A stretch of DNA of 64,000 bases from Anaerocolumna cellulosilytica (GTDB taxonomy: Bacteria > Bacillota > Clostridia > Lachnospirales > Lachnospiraceae), in the NCBI RefSeq assembly GCF_014218335.1, contig NZ_AP023367.1:3163501-3227500 (forward strand), read 5' to 3'. Of the stretch, positions 1 through 8,712 are shown piece by piece. Both the position numbers and the translations under genes were made by a program. Under the pieces are notes generated by a model, which did no database searches, was not told the DNA's origin, and saw nothing but the letters and a program-made list of their open reading frames with translations. Positions within the stretch are counted from its first letter, which is position 1. The number at the start of each line of letters is the position of its first letter.

Positions 1-1
1 A

Positions 2-154
2 GCCATTAATTGGGGACTAATCGGATTTTTAGGATTTGATTTAGTCCGTGTGATCTTTGGTGATATGACCATTGTTTCCAGAATTATTTACGCATTAGTT
101 GGTATTGCCGGTTTATATGCATTAAGCTATTTTGGAAGGCTGCGTAGCGAATAA
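2..154 (+). CDS. DUF378 (YuzA-like) small membrane protein, 3' end only
   Basis: The gene enters from outside the window; 50 codons remain before a TAA stop. The visible part has the DUF378 pattern: an INWGLIG stretch at the start of a hydrophobic segment, then a second membrane segment ending in a short basic tail (GRLRSE). Family members are small two-to-three-helix membrane proteins of unknown function. A strong hairpin follows directly, so this is the last gene of its transcript. Identification rests on the conserved NWGL motif and the C-terminal helix only. Confidence 0.7.
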   Translation, partial: AINWGLIGFLGFDLVRVIFGDMTIVSRIIYALVGIAGLYALSYFGRLRSE

Positions 155-177
155 ACACATCCATTTTAAAACCGGCA

Positions 178-220
178 ACATATAAACAGCGGCATTATGA
201 ATATGCCGCTGTTTATATGT
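178..220. terminator. Bidirectional hairpin terminator between convergent genes
   Basis: An 18-bp perfect inverted repeat (178-195 with 203-220) with a 7-nt loop lies between the plus-strand DUF378 gene and the 3' end of the minus-strand gene at 268. The U-tracts are weak on both sides (AT-rich rather than pure T). The long perfect stem and the convergent position still make a shared terminator the best reading. Confidence 0.75.
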
Positions 221-267
221 TAAAATATTACTATCACTTTTTGACAACTATAGCATTAAATTATAGA

Positions 268-687
268 CTATAATGAAACAATAACATCTTTCCTAACAAT
301 TTCAGGTAACTCATCTTTGTTCAGTGATATACTAATAACAAAGTCTACCTGATATAATTCTGATATTCGTTTTAATTTCTCAAGGATTAAGGAGATATTA
401 GGTCCTTCGGTAAGTGCTATACTGAGGAAACTATCAAGGAAAACCACCTCTAAATCGTGATCCTGCGAGACCAATCCACATATGAAACCAATAAATTCAC
501 TGTAGTTCTCAATGCAATAATCCTTCACATTGATTAATCTTATCCTGTTGCTTAACTCATACATGTGTTTATTGTTTTTGTCAAGATAAACAATACTACC
601 TTTTGCTGTTTGGGACACATGATTTGCTTTTTCAATCAGTACCTTTGTCTTACCCTTACCTTTTTCGCCTGCAATAATCTGTATCAT
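268..687 (-). CDS. Small P-loop NTPase-like protein (139 aa), function unknown
   Basis: The protein has a Walker A motif GEKGKGKT at residues 7-14 and a hydrophobic strand ending in Asp (VVFLD, about 81-85) that could serve as Walker B. The short RecA/PilT-like arrangement lacks recognisable later domains. The ATG is preceded by a good AAGGAGGA Shine-Dalgarno. Similar small ATPase-like proteins occur in Lachnospiraceae, sometimes labelled as PilT-like. No pilus genes are nearby, so I do not infer a pilus role. Its neighbour is the carboxypeptidase gene, transcribed in the same direction. Confidence 0.6.
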   Translation of the reverse strand: MIQIIAGEKGKGKTKVLIEKANHVSQTAKGSIVYLDKNNKHMYELSNRIRLINVKDYCIENYSEFIGFICGLVSQDHDLEVVFLDSFLSIALTEGPNISLILEKLKRISELYQVDFVISISLNKDELPEIVRKDVIVSL

Positions 688-800
688 TATATCTCCTCCT
701 TAAGATGTGTACATTTTTGGGTGATATGCATGAATTATTGACTAATATATATTAATTATAGTATATTATCACTCAAAAAACAACCAAAATATAGAAATAT

Positions 801-1760
801 TTATGGAATCATCTCAAGTAAACGTGTCATTTGCGAAAAAAGACTGTCCCCATTCTCTGCCTGAAGTATTAATGATATATATTCTTTATCCTTATTGTCT
901 TTACTATATAAAATAAGACAATTTCCGGCTTTACTGGTGGTACCCGTTTTACCTCCCACTACTGTAATGCCTTCTGGCGATTTTTCGGTATTCTTTAAAT
1001 ATCTGTTTGTCGTGAGAAAATTTTTAACTTGCTCTTGACCGTTAGAATCTGTATAATTTAAAGTAACATCTGTAGTGTTAATTATCTTGACGAATTCGTC
1101 ATATTGAATCAGTTCATTAAATATCAAATATAAATCATAAGCTGTTGTATAATGATTATCATTATGTAGCCCATGAGAGTTTACGAAATTAGAATGCACT
1201 GCTCCAACATTTTTAGCAGCTTCATTCATTAATTTGGCAAAAGCTTCTTCACTTCCTGCAACATGTTCCGCTATTGCTATTCCAGCATCGTTCCCTGAAT
1301 AAATCAAAAAGCTGTCAAGTAAATCGCCCAGTTTAATCTTATCACCTTCTTTGAAACCGCATAATTTAGCACCGCTTTCAGTAATATGAGAAGCATTATA
1401 GCTAACAGTAACAGTATCATTAAGATTTGCTTTTTGTAAGACTACCAGTGCTGTAATGATTTTAGTCAGACTTGCTGGATACATTCTTTCATACACATTA
1501 TTGGCATAAACTACCGTATCATCAGTTGCATTAACAATTAGGGCTGAAGTTGCTGACACAGCTGTATCAGACATATGGTTTAATTCATCCGGTATAATAG
1601 TCAAGTCACTGGCAAATAAATTTGCAGTTTCAACACCGGCCTGTATATCAAATCCGGCTAAACTATCTGCTTCATTATATGGCACTAATATCTGTTTTGA
1701 ATTAGAGCAGCCTGTTAAGAATGTAAGTGACAATACGGCTATCATTATCTTTTTATTCAT
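801..1760 (-). CDS. D-alanyl-D-alanine carboxypeptidase, lipoprotein form (S11 family)
   Basis: This is a penicillin-binding serine carboxypeptidase that trims the terminal D-Ala of peptidoglycan pentapeptides outside the membrane. Using the ATG at 1760 it is 319 aa with a lipoprotein signal (lipobox LTGC, Cys about residue 18). The three catalytic motifs are SLTK (about 97-100), SGN (155-157) and KTG (271-273). The C-terminal beta domain of DacA/DacF types is missing, so this is a short form. The open frame extends upstream to 1841, but those starts would put 27 residues before the signal peptide; GGAAAGG lies upstream of 1760 at longish spacing. It follows mgsA in the same direction and may be the last gene of the shape operon or a separate unit. 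Confidence 0.85.
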   Translation of the reverse strand: MNKKIMIAVLSLTFLTGCSNSKQILVPYNEADSLAGFDIQAGVETANLFASDLTIIPDELNHMSDTAVSATSALIVNATDDTVVYANNVYERMYPASLTKIITALVVLQKANLNDTVTVSYNASHITESGAKLCGFKEGDKIKLGDLLDSFLIYSGNDAGIAIAEHVAGSEEAFAKLMNEAAKNVGAVHSNFVNSHGLHNDNHYTTAYDLYLIFNELIQYDEFVKIINTTDVTLNYTDSNGQEQVKNFLTTNRYLKNTEKSPEGITVVGGKTGTTSKAGNCLILYSKDNKDKEYISLILQAENGDSLFSQMTRLLEMIP

Positions 1761-1932
1761 ATTATAGCAATGGCCTTTCCGATTAAAAATATGATGCATT
1801 TTCAATCTAATCCCCATGTCCTTTCCTATACCTGCAATCATTTGACCACAGGCACAACGTGTAATTAAAATATTATTTTCAAACTACACTTTTAGAACAA
1901 CTCACTAATTAATATGAGTCATTCTGGAAAGC

Positions 1933-2331
1933 TTACGCTTTGAATATCTCGCGCCAATCCAAATCACCACGATCCAAAGCTTTAATTAGCAGCTCAGCGG
2001 AAGCCAAGTTAGTTGCTAATGGAATATTATGTGTATCACACAAACGAACTACATTATTTACATCAGGTTCATGAGATTTTGGAGATAACGGATCTCGTAA
2101 AAAGATTACCAAATCAATCTGATTATGCTCAATTTGGGCACCCATCTGCTGTTCTCCACCAAGATGACCTGCAAGGTACTTGTGTACATTAAGGTTAGTT
2201 ACTTCTTCAATCAGTCTGCCTGTAGTTCCAGTTGCAAATAATTCATGTTTGTTTAAAATTCCGCGATAAGCGATGCAAAAATTCTGCATTAGTTTCTTTT
2301 TTGCATCATGTGCTATCATTCCGATATTCAT
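1933..2331 (-). CDS. mgsA: Methylglyoxal synthase
   Basis: MgsA converts dihydroxyacetone phosphate to methylglyoxal and phosphate, a bypass of lower glycolysis under phosphate limitation or sugar stress. The 132-aa protein has the N-terminal AHDxKK motif (His8, Asp9), the phosphate-binding GTTGR loop (35-39) and the HxPD motif (His87, Asp90). Aligned to the E. coli enzyme with a constant offset of 11, the catalytic-base position Asp71 falls on Glu60 (GGEQQ instead of GGDQQ). It sits at the end of the mre/min/rodA operon, 127 nt after the rodA start region ends, in the usual clostridial order. Confidence 0.92.
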   Translation of the reverse strand: MNIGMIAHDAKKKLMQNFCIAYRGILNKHELFATGTTGRLIEEVTNLNVHKYLAGHLGGEQQMGAQIEHNQIDLVIFLRDPLSPKSHEPDVNNVVRLCDTHNIPLATNLASAELLIKALDRGDLDWREIFKA

Positions 2332-2337
2332 ATGGTT

Positions 2338-3459
2338 TTACCCCCTTTTATTTTTTCTTTGAAGACTAATATTAATTACCATACCAATTGCTATCATACT
2401 GCTTACCATGGAGCTTAATCCATAACTTACAAATGGCAGGGGAATTCCTGTATTCGGCAAAAGTGCTGTTGCAACTCCTACATTTACAAATACCTGGAAC
2501 ATAAACATTGCTCCGATACCTATTGCAATCAGCATTCCCATACGATCCGGAGCATGTCTTGCAATGCTTAAGCATTTAAATATTATAATGGATAACAGTA
2601 TTATTATACCACATCCACCGATAAATCCAAGGGCTTCTCCTGCAACAGAAAAAATAAAATCACTTTCTGCAATAGGTACATACGTATCACTTATTAAAGA
2701 TTCTTTGCCTTCAGTTATTAACTTACCAGCTAATTGACCTGATCCAATAACCTGTATGGAATTATCTTGCTGATACATGGTATTAGAGGATGTGTCAGCT
2801 TGTGGATCAAGAAATGAAGCTATTCTTGTTTGTTGGTAATCCGTTAAAAAGAATATATCATAATCCTGTTGAATTCCCCATAAGGTTCCGGCTATTAAAG
2901 GTATACCGATAACCAAAATAGGAAGTATAATTTTATAGCTCAATCCTGCTGCAAAAATCATCATAGCAAATATAAACATTATGACCAGACAGGTTGATAG
3001 GTTCGGCTGCTTAAAAATTAAAAATACAGGTATTGCGGTCAGTATTCCTGTAATAAGCAATGCATATAACTTATCCATTTTATTTTTAAGCAGCACTAAA
3101 ATCTGAGCCAAGAATATGATAATAATAATTTTACTAAGTTCGGAAGGCTGGAATGTTATAACTTTTAAATCCAACCAGCGTTTAGAACTACGAATGGATA
3201 TACCAAACAAGCGAACCGCAAATAACAGCCCCAGATTTATAAAATATAAAATGATATAAAACCGGCTGATAAAATGGTAATCTATCATAGAAACAATTGC
3301 TATAATAAATACCCCAAGAACGATTCCAAAAATCTGCTTGACAAATAAATCAGGCTCAACAAGCTTTATAAGATAAGTGCCTACTCCGGTGAGCAGTAAA
3401 ACAATGGCAACCATACTTATATCAAAGTGTTTAAAATTGTACTGCTTAAATTGAAACAT
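2338..3459 (-). CDS. rodA: RodA/FtsW-family SEDS peptidoglycan glycosyltransferase
   Basis: This polytopic membrane protein (about 373 aa, roughly ten TM segments) belongs to the SEDS family, which polymerises lipid II into glycan strands. Conserved features include the WLDLK/FQPSELSK segment after the third helix and the C-terminal NTGIPLPFVSYG region. Its place beside minE and downstream of PBP2 and mreBCD points to RodA of the elongation machinery rather than FtsW. The ATG at 3459 is chosen because AAGGA lies 8 nt upstream; the ATG at 3468 overlaps that site. It ends 6 nt before mgsA. Confidence 0.9.
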   Translation of the reverse strand: MFQFKQYNFKHFDISMVAIVLLLTGVGTYLIKLVEPDLFVKQIFGIVLGVFIIAIVSMIDYHFISRFYIILYFINLGLLFAVRLFGISIRSSKRWLDLKVITFQPSELSKIIIIIFLAQILVLLKNKMDKLYALLITGILTAIPVFLIFKQPNLSTCLVIMFIFAMMIFAAGLSYKIILPILVIGIPLIAGTLWGIQQDYDIFFLTDYQQTRIASFLDPQADTSSNTMYQQDNSIQVIGSGQLAGKLITEGKESLISDTYVPIAESDFIFSVAGEALGFIGGCGIIILLSIIIFKCLSIARHAPDRMGMLIAIGIGAMFMFQVFVNVGVATALLPNTGIPLPFVSYGLSSMVSSMIAIGMVINISLQRKNKRG

Positions 3460-3470
3460 TAAAATCATCC

Positions 3471-3746
3471 TTACTTTTTATTTGATTTCAAATCCTTAAT
3501 CGGAATATTTGCAAATAGTGCCGGAACAGTCCCATTGTTGCCTTCAGATTCCGTTTGAGTTATCTTAATATCCAACCCGTCTTGATCAATTTCGATGTAT
3601 CTGGATATAACATTTATAATATCATTTTTTATCTGTTCCATTATTTCCGGCGAACAGTTAGCACGATCTGAAACCAAAACTAATTTTAAACGATCCTTAG
3701 CTACGTTACTGGAGGTCTTTTTTCTAAAAAAATCCACCAAACTCAT
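3471..3746 (-). CDS. minE: Cell division topological specificity factor MinE
   Basis: MinE stimulates the MinD ATPase and drives MinCD redistribution away from midcell. The 91-aa product begins MSLVDFF, a membrane-targeting and MinD-contact N-terminus. It continues with the RLKLVLVSDR anti-MinCD segment and a C-terminal topological domain. The ATG at 3746 has GAGGAG 6-7 nt upstream; an in-frame upstream ATG overlaps the minD stop and lacks a site. It follows minD directly in the minC-minD-minE order. Confidence 0.93.
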   Translation of the reverse strand: MSLVDFFRKKTSSNVAKDRLKLVLVSDRANCSPEIMEQIKNDIINVISRYIEIDQDGLDIKITQTESEGNNGTVPALFANIPIKDLKSNKK

Positions 3747-3764
3747 TATACTATCTCCTCTCAA

Positions 3765-4556
3765 TTAGTTTTTCTTAAGTAGGCTGGCAAGTTTACTAAA
3801 CAGGCCTTGTTTTCCGTTTAAATCTAAATACGGAACTTCCTCTCCCAGTATTCTTTTACATATATTCATGTATGCTTGTCCTGCTAAGGTATCTGACCCT
3901 ACTAATGGCTCACCCTGATTCGTTGAAATAACAATGTTTTCGTCATCAGGAACAACTCCAATTAAGTCAATAGCAAGAATTTCTACAACATCTGTACTTG
4001 ACATCATATCGCCACGTTTTACCATGTCATTTCTCAGCCTGTTAACAATCAGATGTGCTTGTTTCATTTCATTGGCTTCTAACAAACCTATTATACGGTC
4101 CGCATCACGTACCGCTGATACTTCTGGAGTAGTAACTACTAATGCTCTGTCAGCCCCGGCTATTGCATTTTTAAAACCTTGCTCAATACCTGCTGGACAA
4201 TCCATTAATATGTAATCAAATTCTTCTTTTAACTCTTCTGCCAATTTTTGCATCTGCTCCGGCGTAACCGATGTTTTATCTCTGGTTTGAGCAGATGGCA
4301 GTAGGTATAGGTTGGGGTAACGTTTATCTTTAATTAAAGCCTGTTTAATCCTGCAATTTCCCTCAATTACATCTACAAGATTATATACAATTCGATTTTC
4401 CAAACCCATAACAACATCCAGGTTTCTTAAGCCTATATCCGTATCAACTAAAACTACTTTCTTATCTAATTTTGCTAAACCGGTTCCAACATTTGCTGTC
4501 GTTGTTGTCTTGCCTACTCCACCCTTTCCGGATGTTATAACGATTACTTCGCCCAT
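3765..4556 (-). CDS. minD: Septum site-determining ATPase MinD
   Basis: MinD is a membrane-bound ParA-type ATPase that recruits MinC and blocks polar FtsZ rings. The 263-aa sequence has the deviant Walker A GKGGVGKTTT (about 10-19), the DxDIGLRNLD switch and the LMDCPAGIE Walker B. It ends in an amphipathic targeting helix (GLFSKLASLLKK). It lies between minC and minE. Confidence 0.96.
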   Translation of the reverse strand: MGEVIVITSGKGGVGKTTTTANVGTGLAKLDKKVVLVDTDIGLRNLDVVMGLENRIVYNLVDVIEGNCRIKQALIKDKRYPNLYLLPSAQTRDKTSVTPEQMQKLAEELKEEFDYILMDCPAGIEQGFKNAIAGADRALVVTTPEVSAVRDADRIIGLLEANEMKQAHLIVNRLRNDMVKRGDMMSSTDVVEILAIDLIGVVPDDENIVISTNQGEPLVGSDTLAGQAYMNICKRILGEEVPYLDLNGKQGLFSKLASLLKKN

Positions 4557-4583
4557 TACTATCTTTCCTCCAAACGATTATTA

Positions 4584-5249
4584 TTATATATTAATATCAT
4601 TTAAAACCTCTTTACTCAAAGGCTCAATGTAGATATTTCCATCTTCCAAGAATGCAATTTTGGTTTCCTTTACAGAATCTTTTACAGGCTTATCCGGAGA
4701 TCTTGCAATCGTATCGGCAATACGGATTTGAACCGGATTTAAATCCAGTGCCAGGACAAAGGAATTCGTATTGCCGGTTGCACCGGCAAATACTGTTCCT
4801 TTTAAGGCACCCAGAACAATAATATTTCCCTTTGAAACTATCCGGGCTCCCGGGTTTACGTCACCGATTACAATAATACTTGTTTCCGATTCCAGAACTT
4901 GTCCCGATCGCAAATTGCCTTTATAAAACTGGCCTGTGGTATTGGATAACTCCATTAATTTTTCATCCAGTGCTTTTTTAAAAACTTCTTCCTTTTTTGG
5001 GTCATCTTCAATAACGCAAACCACATGAAGCTCCGTCTCATCAGCTATTATATTCAGTATATCTCTTTGTTCTTCATTGGTTAATTTCCTGCCTTCAAAA
5101 CTAATTGCCATCTGGGCATTATCAAAAAATTTAGCTGAGTCACGAAATTTTTCCGATATCTTTTCTTTCAATTCCCCAAATTCCATTTCAGCATCAAGTA
5201 CCACTACGATACCGTACTTGTTGCCTTTTATTATAACTGGATTGTTCAT
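4584..5249 (-). CDS. minC: Septum site-determining protein MinC
   Basis: MinC is the FtsZ inhibitor of the Min system. The 221-aa protein has an N-terminal FtsZ-binding region and a C-terminal beta-helical MinD-binding domain with the GARIVSKGNIIVLG and GTVFAGATGN turns. The start at 5249 is supported by AGGAGG 6 nt upstream; an earlier in-frame codon at 5285 has no site. It lies 27 nt upstream of minD. Confidence 0.93.
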   Translation of the reverse strand: MNNPVIIKGNKYGIVVVLDAEMEFGELKEKISEKFRDSAKFFDNAQMAISFEGRKLTNEEQRDILNIIADETELHVVCVIEDDPKKEEVFKKALDEKLMELSNTTGQFYKGNLRSGQVLESETSIIVIGDVNPGARIVSKGNIIVLGALKGTVFAGATGNTNSFVLALDLNPVQIRIADTIARSPDKPVKDSVKETKIAFLEDGNIYIEPLSKEVLNDINI

Positions 5250-5295
5250 GAATACCTCCTGGTACAAATCGTTTTCATAATTCAATACTTAAAAT

Positions 5296-8151
5296 TTAAT
5301 CGGATACTACAGAATTAGAATCCGGCATAATTGCTGGTCCATCTGCTAACTTATCATAACCGTCCACATTGAAGTAATAACCGTATACATTACGTGCAAG
5401 TTCAGCAGCATTACTGGAAGAATAACCATTAGGTATAACCACTGTTACAGATATTTCTGGATTCTTGTATGGTGCATAAGAGACAAACAACGCATGGTTA
5501 CCACGCGATTTGCTTTCCTGGGCTGTTCCGGTCTTTCCAGCCACCTCATAAGGAAAATCTTTAAACACATAGGATACGGAGCTTTTAGACCCATTTCCTA
5601 CTTTGTCCATACCTTCCTGTACAAGATCCCACGTAGATGCTTTCACTCCTTCTATACTAGCTTTGGTGGCAACATTTTCAGTCGTTTTATCTTTATATAC
5701 AATCTTATCAATCAAAGTAAGGTCATATAACATACCTGAAGTAGCAAGTGCTGTTACGTAACGGGATAACTGAACCGGTGTATAATTATTAGTACCCTGT
5801 CCAATAGCAGAACGTACGTTATCTTTATCAGAAAGCTTGGGTACTGCTTCTTCAATCTCTATCCCAGATTTCCTATCAAAACCGAATAATGATGCATAGT
5901 CCGCAATCTTTTCCAATCCCGCCTGTGCTCTGCTTATTCCAGAAGTATCAAGTCCTAATCTCCAACCCATCTCGTAGAAGAAATAGTTACAGGACACTTC
6001 CAGCGCTTCCGTTATGTCTACTGCTCCATGTCCATGAGATGACCAGCATTTTGGCGGATGGGCTTTGTCCACCTTATCAAAAGCAACCTTATCATAAACG
6101 GTTTCTGTTTGACCAAGCACACCTTCTTCTAATGCAGCAACTGCTGTTATCATTTTAAAGGTTGAACCGGGTGCAGTACTTTGCTTTGCAGCTCTATGGA
6201 TTGCAGGTTCAGATAAATCTTCCTGCACCTTCTTAAAATAGTTATAATCTATTTTGTTTGCATATAAATTAGTTTCATATCCGGGATAAGTAACCATTGC
6301 AAGCACTTTACCTGTATTTACATCCGTTACCACTACGGATGCACTGCATGGGTCCAGTGCGAGTTGGGCAGGTGTTATGTCAAGACTTCTTATTTTACTG
6401 GTTATAAAAGTATAGGCAGATAAAGAACCATTCTTTAACTTGCTTACATCTTCTTCGTTATATTTTAACACACCTTGGTCAAATAATAAAAGACTAATTT
6501 CAGCTCCTGATAATTTATAAGAATATACTAATTCCTTATATATCTTCTTATGAAAGGCAGTATCTACAGTTAAAAAGCGCTTAATATATTCCAATAATTT
6601 CTGATACAATTCTTCTGTACTATAGTATTCATCACCAATGTCTATTTTAGACAAATCAACCCAATTTTTTGATATAGCATATTGTAAAAATTTGCTTAAA
6701 CTAATTTTGTTATTATGGTAATCCAAATAGATGCTATCAGCAGTATCAATTTCAGCAGACATTAATACCCCTTGGCTGCTTAACTGCTTGTAGATGTAAG
6801 ATAAATAATCCTGCATATCTTCTGAAGCACTTTTGTTTAGCGTCGTACTATTGTAAGCTAAGAGCTTTTCCAAATCTGATACTGCTTTTCTAAGTTCAGT
6901 TTCAAACTTTGCATAAACCTGCTTTTCCAGACCGGTTGCTTCTTCATCCTGAAATTTTCTGACATCCACTACATTATTGTTTAAGATTGCAAAGTAGACA
7001 TCATAGATAGGTATCTTAATATTTTTGGCTGAGGTTCCTCTGGAACCTGCATCTGTACTATTATTGATTTTAGATAATAGAATACCTGCAAGGCTTCTTT
7101 CAATCAGATTATAGTATGTCTTCTGTAAATCACTGTCTATTGAGAGATATACATCTTGTCCGGCAACCGGGTCAGTACGTTCTAATGTCTCTAAATATTT
7201 CCCGGAAGAACTAATTGAGATAGTTTCCATCCCTTTCGTTCCAGCCAGTTGATCCTCAAGCTCTTTTTCAATCCCTAATTTACCAATATAATCAGAACTA
7301 TTGTAGCCGCTGTCCTTAGCCATATTCTCAAGTTCACCCTCATTAACCAAACCAGTATAACCAAGAATATGAGAATTATATATACTGTCATTATATACTC
7401 TGTAAGACTGCTGTTTAATACCAACCCCTGGTATGCTGGCACTGTTTTCATAAATGGCTGCTACCGTCTCGTCACTGACATCAGAACAAATTACAATTTG
7501 CAGGTACTTGGGATAATTGGTAAAGATAGCATAACGCAAGGTCATAATTTTAAGTGCTTCTTCCAAAGTATAATCCTCGGAAATCCGAAACATAGCGTAC
7601 TTCTTATCACCATTTCTCAGATAGTTAAATACTTCCTCTGCCGTAGCAGACTTCTGTTCTTCTGTCAGATTATTTACAGACCTTAGACCATAGGCATTTT
7701 TCTTAAACCGATATTCTGCGTTCTTCTTAGTCTGGTCTCCTGCATTTTCAGGAACATTAAATTCCAGCTCACCATTCCCATTCAGAATAATACCAAATTC
7801 AATTTCTATGGTATTTCCGTATCTTTCCAACACATTTATTAGTCGAAACAGCATAGCATTTAGTTCATCATTTGAGGTTACCGTTGTCTCTTCTAAGACT
7901 ACTGCATAACTGATTTTATTATAAGCTAACACTGCTCCGTTGCGGTCTAGTATATTGCCTCTGGTACTTTTTATCTCTCTTTGTCTGGTTAACTTAACGT
8001 CAAGTGTAGTACTATGTTCTCCACCTTCTACAATCTGCAAAGTAAAGATTCTGCTGATTAATACAGAAATCAAGCCGATAAAAACCAAGCAAATAGGAAA
8101 AAGCCTCGATGTCAATATTTGTTTTATTTTTTCCCAAATAATATCAATCAT
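5296..8151 (-). CDS. mrdA: Penicillin-binding protein 2 (elongation transpeptidase), enlarged
   Basis: This class B PBP cross-links peptidoglycan during elongation with RodA and MreBCD. Features in order: cytoplasmic N-terminus; one TM segment (about 18-38); PBP dimerisation domain with the RGNILDRNG motif (64-72); transpeptidase motifs STFK (663-666), SCN (720-722) and KTGT (873-876). At 951 aa it is about 250-300 residues longer than typical PBP2. The excess lies between the dimerisation region and the transpeptidase domain (about 350-600) and is charged and helix-rich. The gene overlaps mreD by 8 nt. Long PBP2 forms are known in Lachnospiraceae. Confidence 0.92.
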   Translation of the reverse strand: MIDIIWEKIKQILTSRLFPICLVFIGLISVLISRIFTLQIVEGGEHSTTLDVKLTRQREIKSTRGNILDRNGAVLAYNKISYAVVLEETTVTSNDELNAMLFRLINVLERYGNTIEIEFGIILNGNGELEFNVPENAGDQTKKNAEYRFKKNAYGLRSVNNLTEEQKSATAEEVFNYLRNGDKKYAMFRISEDYTLEEALKIMTLRYAIFTNYPKYLQIVICSDVSDETVAAIYENSASIPGVGIKQQSYRVYNDSIYNSHILGYTGLVNEGELENMAKDSGYNSSDYIGKLGIEKELEDQLAGTKGMETISISSSGKYLETLERTDPVAGQDVYLSIDSDLQKTYYNLIERSLAGILLSKINNSTDAGSRGTSAKNIKIPIYDVYFAILNNNVVDVRKFQDEEATGLEKQVYAKFETELRKAVSDLEKLLAYNSTTLNKSASEDMQDYLSYIYKQLSSQGVLMSAEIDTADSIYLDYHNNKISLSKFLQYAISKNWVDLSKIDIGDEYYSTEELYQKLLEYIKRFLTVDTAFHKKIYKELVYSYKLSGAEISLLLFDQGVLKYNEEDVSKLKNGSLSAYTFITSKIRSLDITPAQLALDPCSASVVVTDVNTGKVLAMVTYPGYETNLYANKIDYNYFKKVQEDLSEPAIHRAAKQSTAPGSTFKMITAVAALEEGVLGQTETVYDKVAFDKVDKAHPPKCWSSHGHGAVDITEALEVSCNYFFYEMGWRLGLDTSGISRAQAGLEKIADYASLFGFDRKSGIEIEEAVPKLSDKDNVRSAIGQGTNNYTPVQLSRYVTALATSGMLYDLTLIDKIVYKDKTTENVATKASIEGVKASTWDLVQEGMDKVGNGSKSSVSYVFKDFPYEVAGKTGTAQESKSRGNHALFVSYAPYKNPEISVTVVIPNGYSSSNAAELARNVYGYYFNVDGYDKLADGPAIMPDSNSVVSD

Positions 8152-8662
8152 AGGTTGATACCTCCTCTTCTTCCTTCTTATCTAAGCGGGTATTGATTAT
8201 GTTCAGCAGTTTGTATAAAAGGATAGATACCAGTACGGTATATATTATCTGCGGTAGCCCAAGCTCAATAAAATAAAAGCCTATGTTCAGTTTGCCTTTT
8301 AGTAATAATTCAAAGATGTAATATAACAAAAAATATAGAGCATCACTAACACCAACTAATACAATTGGAATGGTCATATCCTCTTTTGCAAATATTCTGT
8401 TACTATAGCCATTCAGATAGCCAATTAACATATATATCAGTGCATATAACCCGATGACATAGCCATACAATAAATCTATCATAAGTCCACATACCAGACC
8501 AACTGTCAATCCTTCTGTCCTGCCCCGCATAAAACCGGTTGCAACGGTTAATATTAATAACAGATTCGGAACTACACCGGCAAGGGCAAACCATTGAAAT
8601 ATTGTAGTCTGTAATAAAAATAGAACTAAAATTTCGATTGTTACAATAATAAAACGTTTCAC
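8144..8662 (-). CDS. mreD: Rod shape-determining membrane protein MreD
   Basis: The 172-aa protein is almost entirely hydrophobic, with about five to six TM segments, matching MreD of the elongasome. It lies between mreC and PBP2 and overlaps the PBP2 start by 8 nt, indicating translational coupling. Sequence conservation in MreD is low, so the call leans on topology and operon position. Confidence 0.9.
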   Translation of the reverse strand: MKRFIIVTIEILVLFLLQTTIFQWFALAGVVPNLLLILTVATGFMRGRTEGLTVGLVCGLMIDLLYGYVIGLYALIYMLIGYLNGYSNRIFAKEDMTIPIVLVGVSDALYFLLYYIFELLLKGKLNIGFYFIELGLPQIIYTVLVSILLYKLLNIINTRLDKKEEEEVSTYD

Positions 8663-8712
8663 TTAAGCTCTCCCCCGCCTTTCTTCATGTAATAATAATA
8701 GGGATTTTTAGT

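Noticed and set aside
268-687. Type IV pilus ATPase PilT
   Set aside because: At 139 aa with only a Walker A and no Asp or His boxes or pilus genes nearby, the label is not supported.
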